A stretch of DNA of 64,000 bases from assembly GCF_040719145.1 (NCBI RefSeq), contig NZ_JBFDUZ010000002.1, positions 248,001 to 312,000 on the forward strand, read 5' to 3'. The position numbers were made by a program, and so were the translations under genes. Of the stretch, positions 26,341 to 35,180 are shown in pieces. This DNA is from Paenibacillus sp. JQZ6Y-1. GTDB lineage: Bacteria > Bacillota > Bacilli > Paenibacillales > Paenibacillaceae. How positions within the stretch are numbered: the stretch's first letter is position 1; each line of letters begins with the position of its first letter. The notes beneath the pieces were generated by a model, which saw only the letters and a program-made list of their open reading frames with translations, was not told where the DNA came from and did no database searches.

Positions 26341-27066
26341 TTGACAGGTATGAGTTGGACAACGATTAGTAAAACAGCAGATGCTCAGCAATTGCATTCT
26401 GCTCTGGCACAACTGGATATCAATCAACAGGATGAACGCGGGCGTACACCACTTATGTTGCTGATTACGAACCGTCGCTCAGCAGAGCTGGTATCTGTTT
26501 TGCTACAGCATCAGCCAGAATTAGAAGTGTCCGACAAGCTAGGCGAGACAGCACTAATCAAGACGATAAAGTTCAAGCAATATGAGCTGATTCCATCATT
26601 GTTACAGGCAGGTGCGTAGCTGGATCATCCAGAAGGGATTCTGCATTCAGCCTGGCAGGAAGCCAGAACTAGACATGATCTGAAGGCTGCTCGTCTTTTG
26701 TCCAATACAACAGGGGCAGTACGGCTGGAACTGACTGAAGATGAACAAAAAGCCGTTGATGCCGTCGTCTATCAGGAATCCGTCGCTGCTGCTTGTGAAG
26801 CTGCTTCTCGTCTGAATAATAGCGCTATGCTGCATGTTGCCGCAGAACAGTACAATTGGGATGATGGTCCGGCACCGATGCTTATCATCGCGGATCATCC
26901 ACAGTGTGCTTGGATCACGTGGTACACCATGTATGGACTATTGGATGGTGACTACTGGCTAGCAATGGATGAGAATACGCTAACGCAGTATGATGAAGGA
27001 ACACAGTCTAAGGAACTGGCTTTACTTTTACAGGGGAAATTGAATGACTCCTATTCGCAGTCGTAG
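26341..27066 (+). pseudogene. Ankyrin-repeat/DUF4274 protein gene interrupted by one TAG
   Basis: One frame runs from TTG 26341 to TAA/TAG-type stop at 27066 except for a single in-frame TAG at 26617-26619. Before it are about two ankyrin repeats (ERGRTPLMLLITNRRSAEL, LGETALIKTIKFKQYELIP, LLQAGA). After it the same frame continues (LDHPEGILHSAWQEAR) into a C-terminal domain with YNWDDGPAPMLIIADHP, CAWITWYTMYG and LDGDYW that resembles DUF4274. The stop falls right after an ankyrin GA, in the middle of the expected repeat. The second half has no good independent start (TTG 26698 lacks a site). A sequencing error or true nonsense mutation both fit. Confidence 0.75.
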
Positions 27067-27154
27067 CGGAGCGAACAAGAGAGTAATGCTAACCCAGTGT
27101 TATACCTTGATGCACATTGATTAATCTTGATCAGTATGGAAGATAAAGTACGAT

Positions 27155-27206
27155 AAGTCTGCCGAATGGATATATTCAGATTCATCCTCCTTCGGCAGTT
27201 CTTTTT
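27155..27206 (+). terminator. Terminator after copZ/ankyrin unit
   Basis: CTGCCGAA (27159-27166) pairs with TTCGGCAG (27191-27198), the loop is partly paired (GGAT/ATCC), and T-rich sequence follows. Confidence 0.65.
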
Positions 27207-27216
27207 GGAATAAAAT

Positions 27217-27233
27217 ATACCCCCTATAGGTAT
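27217..27233 (+). promoter_or_regulatory. CsoR operator upstream of copA
   Basis: ATACCCCCTATAGGTAT is an imperfect palindrome (ATACC...GGTAT) sharing the TACCCC core with the csoR operator. It lies ~70 bp before copA and gives copA its own copper-controlled promoter. Confidence 0.7.
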
Positions 27234-27304
27234 TTATGGGTTTGTATCATAGCATACGATTCATTGGATAGAACGACATATCGCTTACAAAGGAGGTATT
27301 TCAG

Positions 27305-29791
27305 ATGAACAATCCACTTCAAAAGTCGCCCGTCGATTCGTTGTCAGCTATAACACCGCCGCCGTCAACTGGAGGTGATTCCGCTTCTGCCAAGCAGCTG
27401 CAAGTCCAGATTGGCGGCATGACGTGTGCTGCCTGTGCCACTCGAATTGAGAAAGGATTACGCCGCATGGACGGCGTAACCGAAGCCAATGTCAATCTGG
27501 CATTGGAGCGCGCAGCGATCACCTATGAACCCGGCAAAACAAGCGCTGACGATGTAGAACGCAAAATTCAGCAGCTTGGGTATCAGACGCTCAAGGAAAC
27601 GGTGGATTACGATATTAGCGGCATGACCTGCGCCGCCTGTGCGACACGGATTGAAAAAGGATTATCCCGCATGGACGGTGTAGATCATGTGAATGTGAAT
27701 TTGGCATTGGAAACAGCTCGTGTAGTCTACAACCCGGGTACGCTAAACAGCGAGGATATTCAACGGCGCGTAGAAAAGCTTGGCTACAAAGCTTCCCCGA
27801 AACGGGAGGAGGGTATCCGTGATCGGCGTCAGCAGGAGGCGCAGCAGCGCAAGTGGAAGCTGATTGCTTCGGCGGTATTGTCATTTCCGCTGTTATGGGC
27901 GATGGTTGCGCATTTCAGCATAACATCATGGCTGTACATGCCGCATCTTTTGATGAATCCGTGGTTTCAACTGATTCTGGCGACACCGGTTCAATTTATC
28001 ATCGGTCGCCAGTTTTATGTGGGTGCGTACAAGGCACTGCGCAGTGGCAGCGCTAATATGGATGTACTGGTGGCGCTGGGTACATCCGCAGCGTACTTCT
28101 ATAGTCTATTTCTGATCGTTCGCTCGCTGATCGTGCCGGGTGCGGAGGTGCAGCTGTATTTTGAAGTAAGCTCGATTCTGATCACGCTGATTTTATTGGG
28201 GAAATGGTTTGAACACCGCGCCAAAGGACGCTCCTCCGAAGCGATTCGCAGTCTGATGAATCTGCGCGCCCAAACGGCGTTGGTCGAGCGAGATGGGCAG
28301 GAGATACAGATCGCTGCCGAGGATGTAGTTGTCGGCGATATTCTTATCGTTAAACCGGGTGAGAAGATTCCGGTGGACGGACAGGTGATCGACGGTCGTT
28401 CCTCTGTAGACGAGTCGATGCTAACGGGCGAAAGCTTGCCAGTCGACAAAGCAGTCGGCGATCTGGTGATCGGAGCAACGATCAATCGCAATGGACGACT
28501 GAAATTCCGAGCGGAAAAGATCGGTCGCGATACCGCGCTCGCACAGATTATCCGCGTGGTAGAAGAAGCGCAGGTATCCAAAGCACCGATTCAACGGCTG
28601 GCAGATGTGATTTCTGGCATTTTCGTGCCGATTGTGGTCGGTATCGCGCTTCTGACATTTGGCATCTGGTATCTGGGCGTGGAGCCGGGTAATGTTAGCA
28701 GTGCATTGGAAAAGGCGATTGCTGTGCTGGTTATCGCTTGCCCATGTGCGCTCGGTCTTGCTACACCGACGTCTATTATGGCTGGCTCTGGTCGTGCCGC
28801 CGAATACGGCATTTTGTTCAAAGGCGGCGAGCATTTGGAAGCTGCTCACAACGTAGATACCGTTGTATTGGACAAAACAGGCACCATTACCCGTGGTGAG
28901 CCGATTCTGACCGACTGGCATGTCGAAGGTGACCCTATGGATGAACATCAGTGGATGCTGCTAATCGCTGCTGCTGAGAGTGCATCTGAGCATCCATTGG
29001 CGCGTGCCATTGTGAGCGGATTGAAGGAGCAGGGGATCACACCAACAGCCGTACAATCATTTGAAAATATACCGGGCAAGGGTATCGTAGCGGTACAGGA
29101 TGGGCATACCATTGTCGTTGGTACACGACTGCTACTGCGAGAAATGGGTATGGATACGACACCAGTGGAGGACACCATTGCGGCGCTAGAGCAGCAGGGC
29201 AAGACGGTCATGCTGACTGCGATTGACGAGCATTATGCCGGTTGGATTGCGGTTGCTGATACAGTCAAGGATACATCACGCGCGGCGATTGCTCGACTGC
29301 ATGAATTGGGCTTGCAAGTGCTGATGATTACTGGTGATAATGAGCGGACTGCCCGCGCGATTGGCGAGCAGACTGGTGTGGATGTAGTACTGGCAGGCGT
29401 ATTGCCGGAAGGAAAGGCCGCTGAGATCAAACGATTACAGGATGAAGGTAGAATCGTAGCGATGGTCGGGGACGGCATCAACGATGCACCCGCTCTAGCT
29501 ACGGCGCATATTGGTATTGCGATTGGTACGGGTACAGATGTAGCGATGGAAGCCGCTGATGTAACCTTAATGCGTGGTGATCTGAACGGTATCGCCGATG
29601 CCATTCTGATCAGCCGCCGCACGATCCGCAATATTCGGCAAAACCTATTCTGGGCGCTTGCCTACAATGTCATCGGGATTCCGATTGCCGCCATCGGCTT
29701 GCTGGCACCGTGGCTGGCAGGCGCAGCGATGGCATTTAGCTCAGTATCGGTCGTCTTGAACGCACTGCGTTTGCAGCGGATCAAGCTATAA
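27305..29791 (+). CDS. copA: Copper-exporting P1B-type ATPase CopA
   Basis: An 828-residue CPx-type ATPase. Two N-terminal HMA domains carry GMTCAAC (Cys41/Cys44 and Cys109/Cys112). The membrane metal site is Cys479-Pro-Cys481 ([14 protein letters not shown]). Asp523 in DKTGTIT is phosphorylated; TGES is the actuator motif; SEHPLARAI and [13 protein letters not shown] complete the ATP domain. It exports Cu(I) from the cytosol and receives it from CopZ. AAAGGAGG lies before the ATG. Both HMA modules are nearly identical in the segment [15 protein letters not shown], suggesting recent duplication or conversion. Confidence 0.96.
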   Translation: MNNPLQKSPVDSLSAITPPPSTGGDSASAKQLQVQIGGMTCAACATRIEKGLRRMDGVTEANVNLALERAAITYEPGKTSADDVERKIQQLGYQTLKETVDYDISGMTCAACATRIEKGLSRMDGVDHVNVNLALETARVVYNPGTLNSEDIQRRVEKLGYKASPKREEGIRDRRQQEAQQRKWKLIASAVLSFPLLWAMVAHFSITSWLYMPHLLMNPWFQLILATPVQFIIGRQFYVGAYKALRSGSANMDVLVALGTSAAYFYSLFLIVRSLIVPGAEVQLYFEVSSILITLILLGKWFEHRAKGRSSEAIRSLMNLRAQTALVERDGQEIQIAAEDVVVGDILIVKPGEKIPVDGQVIDGRSSVDESMLTGESLPVDKAVGDLVIGATINRNGRLKFRAEKIGRDTALAQIIRVVEEAQVSKAPIQRLADVISGIFVPIVVGIALLTFGIWYLGVEPGNVSSALEKAIAVLVIACPCALGLATPTSIMAGSGRAAEYGILFKGGEHLEAAHNVDTVVLDKTGTITRGEPILTDWHVEGDPMDEHQWMLLIAAAESASEHPLARAIVSGLKEQGITPTAVQSFENIPGKGIVAVQDGHTIVVGTRLLLREMGMDTTPVEDTIAALEQQGKTVMLTAIDEHYAGWIAVADTVKDTSRAAIARLHELGLQVLMITGDNERTARAIGEQTGVDVVLAGVLPEGKAAEIKRLQDEGRIVAMVGDGINDAPALATAHIGIAIGTGTDVAMEAADVTLMRGDLNGIADAILISRRTIRNIRQNLFWALAYNVIGIPIAAIGLLAPWLAGAAMAFSSVSVVLNALRLQRIKL

Positions 29792-29915
29792 GGATGGTCA
29801 TCCTATCCTACGTATCAAAGAAAAAAATAAGATAACTTGCGCACAATCTGTTTTAGGATCATACTATAAAGGTAAGATACTTATGAATGATTAGCAGACA
29901 GGAGTGCATATAGAT

Positions 29916-30659
29916 ATGAACGAAACGATTAATTTATTGATGAACCACCGCTCAATCCGTAGTTATAAACCCGACGCTGTGACAGACGAACAGTTGGAAG
30001 CTATTGTAGCTGCTGGGCAAATGGCGTCCAGTTCCAGTAATGTGCAGGCGTATAGTGTGATCGCCGTTCGCGATCCAGAGCGCAAATCGAAGCTGGCAGA
30101 GTTGGCGGGTAATCAGCGTTATATTGACGAATGCCCGGTATTCCTCGTTTGGTGTGCCGATCTGTATCGTCTGGAGCATGCGGTACAAGAGCATTTGCCA
30201 GAGCAGGAATCCTATGTGGATGCTGTTGAGAACTTTATCGTAGCGACAGCGGACGTGACACTGGCAGCGCAAAATGCCGCAGTAGCAGCAGAATCGCTCG
30301 GTTTGGGCGTTGTGTATATCGGTGGTATTCGTACAAAGATCGAAGAAGTATCCGAGCTGCTGGGCTTGCCGGAGCTGACGTATCCAATCTACGGCATGTG
30401 TCTGGGTTATCCGAATCAAGAGCCGGGTATTCGTCCGCGCCTGCCACTCAAAGCAGTGCTGCACCACGAATCATATCAAACGGATACGACGCTGGAAGCA
30501 GTGAAGGAATACGATGAGACCATGGTGAATTATTTGAGCGAACGCACAGGCGGAGCGAAGACCGAACCGTGGTCTAAGCTGATGGCACAGAAGATTGCGA
30601 CACCTTCGCGTATGCAGCTCAAAGAGTTTTTGGAGAAAAAAGGCTTTAACAAACGCTAA
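29916..30659 (+). CDS. Oxygen-insensitive NADPH nitroreductase (NfsA/NfrA type)
   Basis: A 247-residue flavoprotein. ATG 29916 is preferred over GTG 29904, which overlaps the GGAG site. NHRSIRSYKPD is the FMN phosphate-binding start; AAGQMASSSSNVQAYSVI, LGLGVVYIGGIR and GMCLGYPNQEPGIRPRLPL are the NfsA family motifs, the last contacting NADPH. It reduces nitro compounds, quinones or FMN in the cytosol. It follows copA by ~125 bp but with its own leader. A copper link is not supported. Confidence 0.9.
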   Translation: MNETINLLMNHRSIRSYKPDAVTDEQLEAIVAAGQMASSSSNVQAYSVIAVRDPERKSKLAELAGNQRYIDECPVFLVWCADLYRLEHAVQEHLPEQESYVDAVENFIVATADVTLAAQNAAVAAESLGLGVVYIGGIRTKIEEVSELLGLPELTYPIYGMCLGYPNQEPGIRPRLPLKAVLHHESYQTDTTLEAVKEYDETMVNYLSERTGGAKTEPWSKLMAQKIATPSRMQLKEFLEKKGFNKR

Positions 30660-30740
30660 TCGACGCTAGAGTTATTACTGGTTATCAATATATGATATGC
30701 TGTGTACCGATTTTGATTGGAGCATGGCTGAATGATATTT

Positions 30741-30795
30741 GCCCTTGTCTATTTCATGGTTGCGACCTGCACATGGAATAGATAAGGGCTTTTTG
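30741..30795 (+). terminator. Terminator after the nitroreductase gene
   Basis: GCCCTT-CTATT-CATG pairs with CATG-AATAG-AAGGGC and is followed by TTTTTG. Confidence 0.85.
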
Positions 30796-30903
30796 TTATG
30801 ACTGACAGGAAGTTGATACATCAGGATGAAGTGGATCAACGAATGTGCTATACACCGTCCACAGAGATATTTTCCACATTCCCGATCGAAACAGTTACGA
30901 TTC

Positions 30904-30931
30904 TGAAACCATGTGATAGGACAGCAGTATA
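30904..30931 (+). promoter_or_regulatory. Possible sigma-W-type promoter for the ydbST-like pair
   Basis: TGAAAC (30904-30909) is followed after 16 bp by AGTATA, near the ECF pattern TGAAAC-N16-CGTA. In B. subtilis ydbST belongs to the sigma-W regulon, which makes this worth noting, though the -10 match is imperfect. The rest of the 30660-31077 gap has no gene. Confidence 0.35.
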
Positions 30932-31077
30932 TACTAGAGAAAGAACATGCCCGCATACATATAGAGTAGAGAAAGGGCACATCATGGAATCATCAGGCTT
31001 GCAATCAAATTACTCCCGTGTACTGAGCGATGCTACACATTGCATGACGAGGTCACGGTCATAAGGAGGAAGATCAC

Positions 31078-31572
31078 ATGTCACTCGCTCGGGAACAGCT
31101 GGTGATGCGCAAACTTCATCCAGATTGGAAATTGGCAGAACGTAAATCGGCACTCGTCAGCAATGGCTGCTGGCTACTCGCTGTGCTGGTTGTTTTCAGT
31201 CTGCCGTCACTGCTGGACTGGTTTCATGTGCCAGTGTGGATCTGGGTCATAGCTATATTGATCGTATTACTGCGCATGGGATTGAACGCATTTCTATTGC
31301 CGTCTTTCCGGTATGAGAAGTTTGCTTTTCATGTGTCCGATGAAGAGGTACACATACATAAAGGCTGGCTATTTATTAGCGAAATGATCGTGCCGATGAC
31401 TAGAGTTCAGCATGTGGAGCTGGAATCAGGACCGATTTTGCGACAATACGGTCTGGCATCGGTGGAGATTGTGACAGCGGCAACGACGCATATTATCGCC
31501 GGATTGAAGCTGGATGAAGCAGAACAGCTGAAGCAGCGAATCGGTGAGCTGGCAAGGAGGACGGACGAATGA
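31078..31572 (+). CDS. Bacterial PH-domain membrane protein (YdbS-like)
   Basis: A 164-residue protein with two membrane segments (NGCWLLAVLVVFSLPSLLD and VWIWVIAILIVLLRMGL) and a C-terminal bPH2 domain (EVHIHKGWLFISEMIVPMTR, VQHVELESGPILRQYGL). AAGGAGG precedes the ATG. Its stop overlaps the start of the YdbT-like gene (ATGA). In B. subtilis the pair protects against membrane-active bacteriocins of amyloliquecidin type; the same role here is inference. Confidence 0.87.
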   Translation: MSLAREQLVMRKLHPDWKLAERKSALVSNGCWLLAVLVVFSLPSLLDWFHVPVWIWVIAILIVLLRMGLNAFLLPSFRYEKFAFHVSDEEVHIHKGWLFISEMIVPMTRVQHVELESGPILRQYGLASVEIVTAATTHIIAGLKLDEAEQLKQRIGELARRTDE

Positions 31573-33302
31573 ATACCGAACCTCGTCGTCAGCATATTCT
31601 GTATCTGGCATTTACCGTATTGAAAAGTATACGGGCGTTCGCATTTCCATTGGTATTGATGCTGTTCAATATAGTTCGTGGCGATGAAGTGAATCGCTCG
31701 TATATGTATTTGTTGCTGGTATTGGCGCTGATGATTGTGATTATGAATGTGTATCAGATAGCATCATGGCGTAAGTTTACGTATCACGAGGAACCGGATC
31801 GTTTTGTTATTCGCAGTGGTTTATGGACGCGCAATGAAAAGGCGATCTATTACGAGCGTATTCATTCCGTCAGCATCGAGCAACCGCTGCTGCAACGTCT
31901 GCTGGGCGTGGTACAGTTGAAGATTGAGACACCCGGGGGTAGCTCTAGCGGCGATGCGGTGCTGGAAGTACTGTCCACAGCGGAAGCGGATCGCTTGCAG
32001 CGTGTACTTAATGAACAGTCGGCACGTACACATGCCATAACGTCAGAGGCGGCTGCTATTCCTGAGTCGCATGTCACCTCGTCGTCTGCACCTGCTGCTA
32101 TCAATCCACATGCTTCGCAGCAGATCACAGATGCACCGACCGATATCGTTCCGAATAGCCATTATGAAGCTACACCTTCTATTGGTGAGCAGACCGAAGG
32201 AGTGGAGCGTTCTGCCACAGAGCATACTCAGCCTATGCCCACTGCTGCTGTTCATGAATCGGTGTCTACGAACCATTCAAGCGCATCGACGGCGGTACAT
32301 GATTCGATTGCTAGCCCTTCCGCTCAGGGGCTTCATCAGCCGCAATTGTTGTACCGACTCACGACCAAGCAGCTGCTGCGCGCTGCATTGACAGAAATGA
32401 ATCTGGGGCTAGGATTGGCGGTCATCGCGGGGGTATACTCATTTGCCCATGATCTGATTCCTCAATCGCTGCTGGATCGTCTACTGGTCGATGCTAGTGG
32501 ATATATGAGTGGGATCAAGACGCTCATATGGGCAGTGGTTGCTGGATTATTCATTACGTGGCTGCTGTCATTGATTATGTTTATTGTGAAATACGCTGAT
32601 TTTTCGGTATATCGCATCGGGGAGCGGTTGTCGATTCGCTATGGTCTGCTGGAACGTCGCCAATTTGTGTTTCATCCACGCCATGTACAGGCGGTAACGG
32701 TAAAAGAAAGCACGATTCGTCGCTGGCTGGGCTATGCGCAGATTCAAGTGCATGTAATCTCGTCTGATCGCTCTGGCAAATTGCCGACGCTGCATCCGTT
32801 TGTGCGGCGTGATGAGTTACAGGAGCTGTTGGATGCGCATATTCCCGGTTTTGTATATAGCAAGCCGCAGTACCATTCGCCTTCGCGTGCCCTACTCGCC
32901 TATGTATGGCCAAGTTTGCTAGTGTGTGCAGTGGCTGGCATTGTATTTTCCTATTTCTGGTCATGGTATGCGATTGGGATGGTCCTTCCGGCAGCGCTGC
33001 TGTTCTGGCTAGACTACAATCGTTACCGTTATTCTGGTGCAAGGCTGGATGGGCAACGAGTCATTGTCAGCAATCGTTATATAGCGCACTACACCCATTG
33101 TATTCAGTGGAAGCATATCGAAGCGTTCCAGCTTCGCTGCAACTGGATGCAGCAGCGTCGTGATCTGCTGGACATTCGTATGTATATTGCAGCAGGCAGA
33201 GCAGATTTTGAAACGAGACGATTGGAGCGGACGGAAGCAGAGTTGTTTTTTGACTGGTATAGCCGCCGTGTACCTTCGGTTGAGCGCGAAAAGGATAACT
33301 AG
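31569..33302 (+). CDS. Multi-PH-domain membrane protein (YdbT-like) with long linker
   Basis: A 577-residue membrane protein with repeated bPH2 domains (FVIRSGLWTRNEKAIYYERI; LSIRYGLLERRQFVFHPRHV; a third near VIVSNRYIAHYTHCIQWKHI), each next to a pair of membrane segments. Between domains one and two lies an unusual Ser/Thr/Ala/His-rich stretch at about residues 155-255, which makes the protein longer than the ~490 residues of B. subtilis YdbT. It is translationally coupled to the YdbS-like gene. Confidence 0.85.
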   Translation: MNTEPRRQHILYLAFTVLKSIRAFAFPLVLMLFNIVRGDEVNRSYMYLLLVLALMIVIMNVYQIASWRKFTYHEEPDRFVIRSGLWTRNEKAIYYERIHSVSIEQPLLQRLLGVVQLKIETPGGSSSGDAVLEVLSTAEADRLQRVLNEQSARTHAITSEAAAIPESHVTSSSAPAAINPHASQQITDAPTDIVPNSHYEATPSIGEQTEGVERSATEHTQPMPTAAVHESVSTNHSSASTAVHDSIASPSAQGLHQPQLLYRLTTKQLLRAALTEMNLGLGLAVIAGVYSFAHDLIPQSLLDRLLVDASGYMSGIKTLIWAVVAGLFITWLLSLIMFIVKYADFSVYRIGERLSIRYGLLERRQFVFHPRHVQAVTVKESTIRRWLGYAQIQVHVISSDRSGKLPTLHPFVRRDELQELLDAHIPGFVYSKPQYHSPSRALLAYVWPSLLVCAVAGIVFSYFWSWYAIGMVLPAALLFWLDYNRYRYSGARLDGQRVIVSNRYIAHYTHCIQWKHIEAFQLRCNWMQQRRDLLDIRMYIAAGRADFETRRLERTEAELFFDWYSRRVPSVEREKDN

Positions 33303-33350
33303 AACTAGGCTGTATCGTTTTGATTGGATACAGATAGATGAATTATCATA

Positions 33351-33392
33351 GCAAAAAGACCGTACTTCATTTTAAAAGTACGGTCTTTTTGC
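33351..33392. terminator. Strong bidirectional terminator
   Basis: A 17-bp perfect stem (GCAAAAAGACCGTACTT with AAGTACGGTCTTTTTGC) has T runs on both strands and lies between the convergent ydbT-like and MFS genes. Confidence 0.85.
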
Positions 33393-33564
33393 TTATATTA
33401 TCTTTTTATCTTGGCTGTTTGTTGGTGGTTGCGTTTCTGTACAGCTGTGTCTCTGCTGTTTGTCGGATACAACGTCTGTATCCAGTAGTCAAACGTACAC
33501 GATGGAATTCTGATCTGTAACATCTCATCATGCCTACTTATCGAATGACGATACGATCATATCG

Positions 33565-34950
33565 TTACTGATGATTATGCAGCAGCTTGCTGCTTGACGG
33601 CAGGAATAGGGCGACAAGCAGGTTCAGCGCAGCTACCGCCAGCATGAGCAGGAATACGCCATGAATCCCGCTAGCGATCTGTAACGCTGTATCCGATGTG
33701 ACGATCGAGTTGAACACTAGACCGAAGACGGCAACACTGACCGTCTGTCCGAGTGAGTTCATGAGTGTGTTGGTAGACGTTGCTACACTACGCATGCGGA
33801 AATCGACAGCGCCCTGAATGGTGACCATAGATGGGGTCACGATGCAGCCCATACCGAAGCCAATCAGGATCAGCGAAGCGACGATCAATCCATACGTAGA
33901 GCCTGCTTCCATTATGGCAACAAGCAGACTGCCGATCACGACCAGCACAGAACCGAATACGATCAGCCATTTGGCACCGATTCGGTACATCCAGCGTCCG
34001 GCAAGGGTAGAAGCAACTGGCCATGCAATTGACATCGGCATAAGCGCAAGTCCAGCGAGTGTTGCACTAGAGCCGGAGACATCTTGCATCCAGAGTGCGC
34101 AATAGACCGTCACACCCATCACCATCCAGCGTGTGGTGAAGCCGAGAATATACGGGATCGATAATACCGGATTACGGAACAGCGACAAGGGCAGCATCGG
34201 TTCTGTAGCGCGTTTCTCGATCCAGAGGAACAGTCCAAGAAACACAACCGTAATCGCGAACATGATCATAATGACAGGCGAGTTCCATGCGTATTCCTCG
34301 CCGCCGGTTAACAGCGCCAGCAGCAGAGAGGTCATCCCAATCGTGAACGTAATCGCACCGGCATAGTCGATCGATTTGTTCTGCTTTTCAAACGATTCAT
34401 GATAATAGAGGAAAATAAACAGCACAGCAATAATCCCGACTGGCAGATTGATAAAGAAAATCCAGCGCCATGAGATATAGTCGACAAAATAGCCACCTAC
34501 CAGCGGACCGAACAGACCAGCAATCGACCAGACGGAGGAGAAGATACCTTGTACTTTGGCACGTTCCTTGCCCGGATATAGATCGCCAACGATGGTGAAG
34601 GTGACTGGTGTTAGCGCCCCGGCACCAATCCCTTGCAGCGCGCGGAACCAGATCAATTCAGTCATAGAGTCAGCGAATCCGCACAAGACGGAGCCGACGA
34701 CGAACAGACCGAGACCGATGGCAAATACAAGCCGACGTCCATACAGATCGCCCAGCTTGCCGAAGATCGGCGTAGCGATACAGGTTGTCAGTGTATAAAC
34801 GGAGAAAATCCAGCTAATCAGGCTAAGACCGCCAAGTGAATCAATAATGCGCGGCGAAGCGGTACTCACCACAGTCGAATCCAGCGCCCCGATAAACAGT
34901 GCTGCCAGCAGCCCGACCGTGACCATGGAACGGTTCGTTTCTTTGGACAT
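33565..34950 (-). CDS. DHA2-type MFS drug exporter (14 TM)
   Basis: A 461-residue transporter with ~14 hydrophobic segments. ALDSTVVSTASPRI in TM1, GKLGDLYGRR (motif A) and LQGIGAGALTPVTFTIVGD with SIAGLFGPLVGGY (motif C region) are the hallmarks of the EmrB/QacA family. It uses the proton gradient to expel toxic organic compounds. AAGGAA precedes the ATG. It is a single-gene unit, with a promoter at 34984-35012. Confidence 0.88.
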   Translation of the reverse strand: MSKETNRSMVTVGLLAALFIGALDSTVVSTASPRIIDSLGGLSLISWIFSVYTLTTCIATPIFGKLGDLYGRRLVFAIGLGLFVVGSVLCGFADSMTELIWFRALQGIGAGALTPVTFTIVGDLYPGKERAKVQGIFSSVWSIAGLFGPLVGGYFVDYISWRWIFFINLPVGIIAVLFIFLYYHESFEKQNKSIDYAGAITFTIGMTSLLLALLTGGEEYAWNSPVIMIMFAITVVFLGLFLWIEKRATEPMLPLSLFRNPVLSIPYILGFTTRWMVMGVTVYCALWMQDVSGSSATLAGLALMPMSIAWPVASTLAGRWMYRIGAKWLIVFGSVLVVIGSLLVAIMEAGSTYGLIVASLILIGFGMGCIVTPSMVTIQGAVDFRMRSVATSTNTLMNSLGQTVSVAVFGLVFNSIVTSDTALQIASGIHGVFLLMLAVAALNLLVALFLPSSSKLLHNHQ

Positions 34951-34983
34951 AGAGAGCGATTCCTTCTTCCTGTATGCAACAAT

Positions 34984-35012
34984 AGTTTAAAATTAAGATG
35001 TAATGCGTTCAA
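34984..35012 (-). promoter_or_regulatory. Putative promoter of the DHA2 exporter gene
   Basis: On the minus strand TTGAAC and TAAACT are 17 bp apart, ~35-60 bp before the ATG. Confidence 0.6.
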
Positions 35013-35180
35013 TATCGTATAGCGTAAATGACTGTTCGTCAAGCACTCCATGATATACGTTATGAAACAAAACAGAGGCGATCTACAGCAGATGTTCCTT
35101 TTTAATAACCGGAATGGACGTTCGGCAATCGGAAATAAGCAGCAAACGAAATTAATTTTGACAGAACCCGTTTCAGGGTA

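Noticed and set aside
26617-26619. TAG as a pyrrolysine or read-through codon
   Set aside because: No PYLIS-like structure or pyl gene is visible; a nonsense mutation or sequencing error is simpler.
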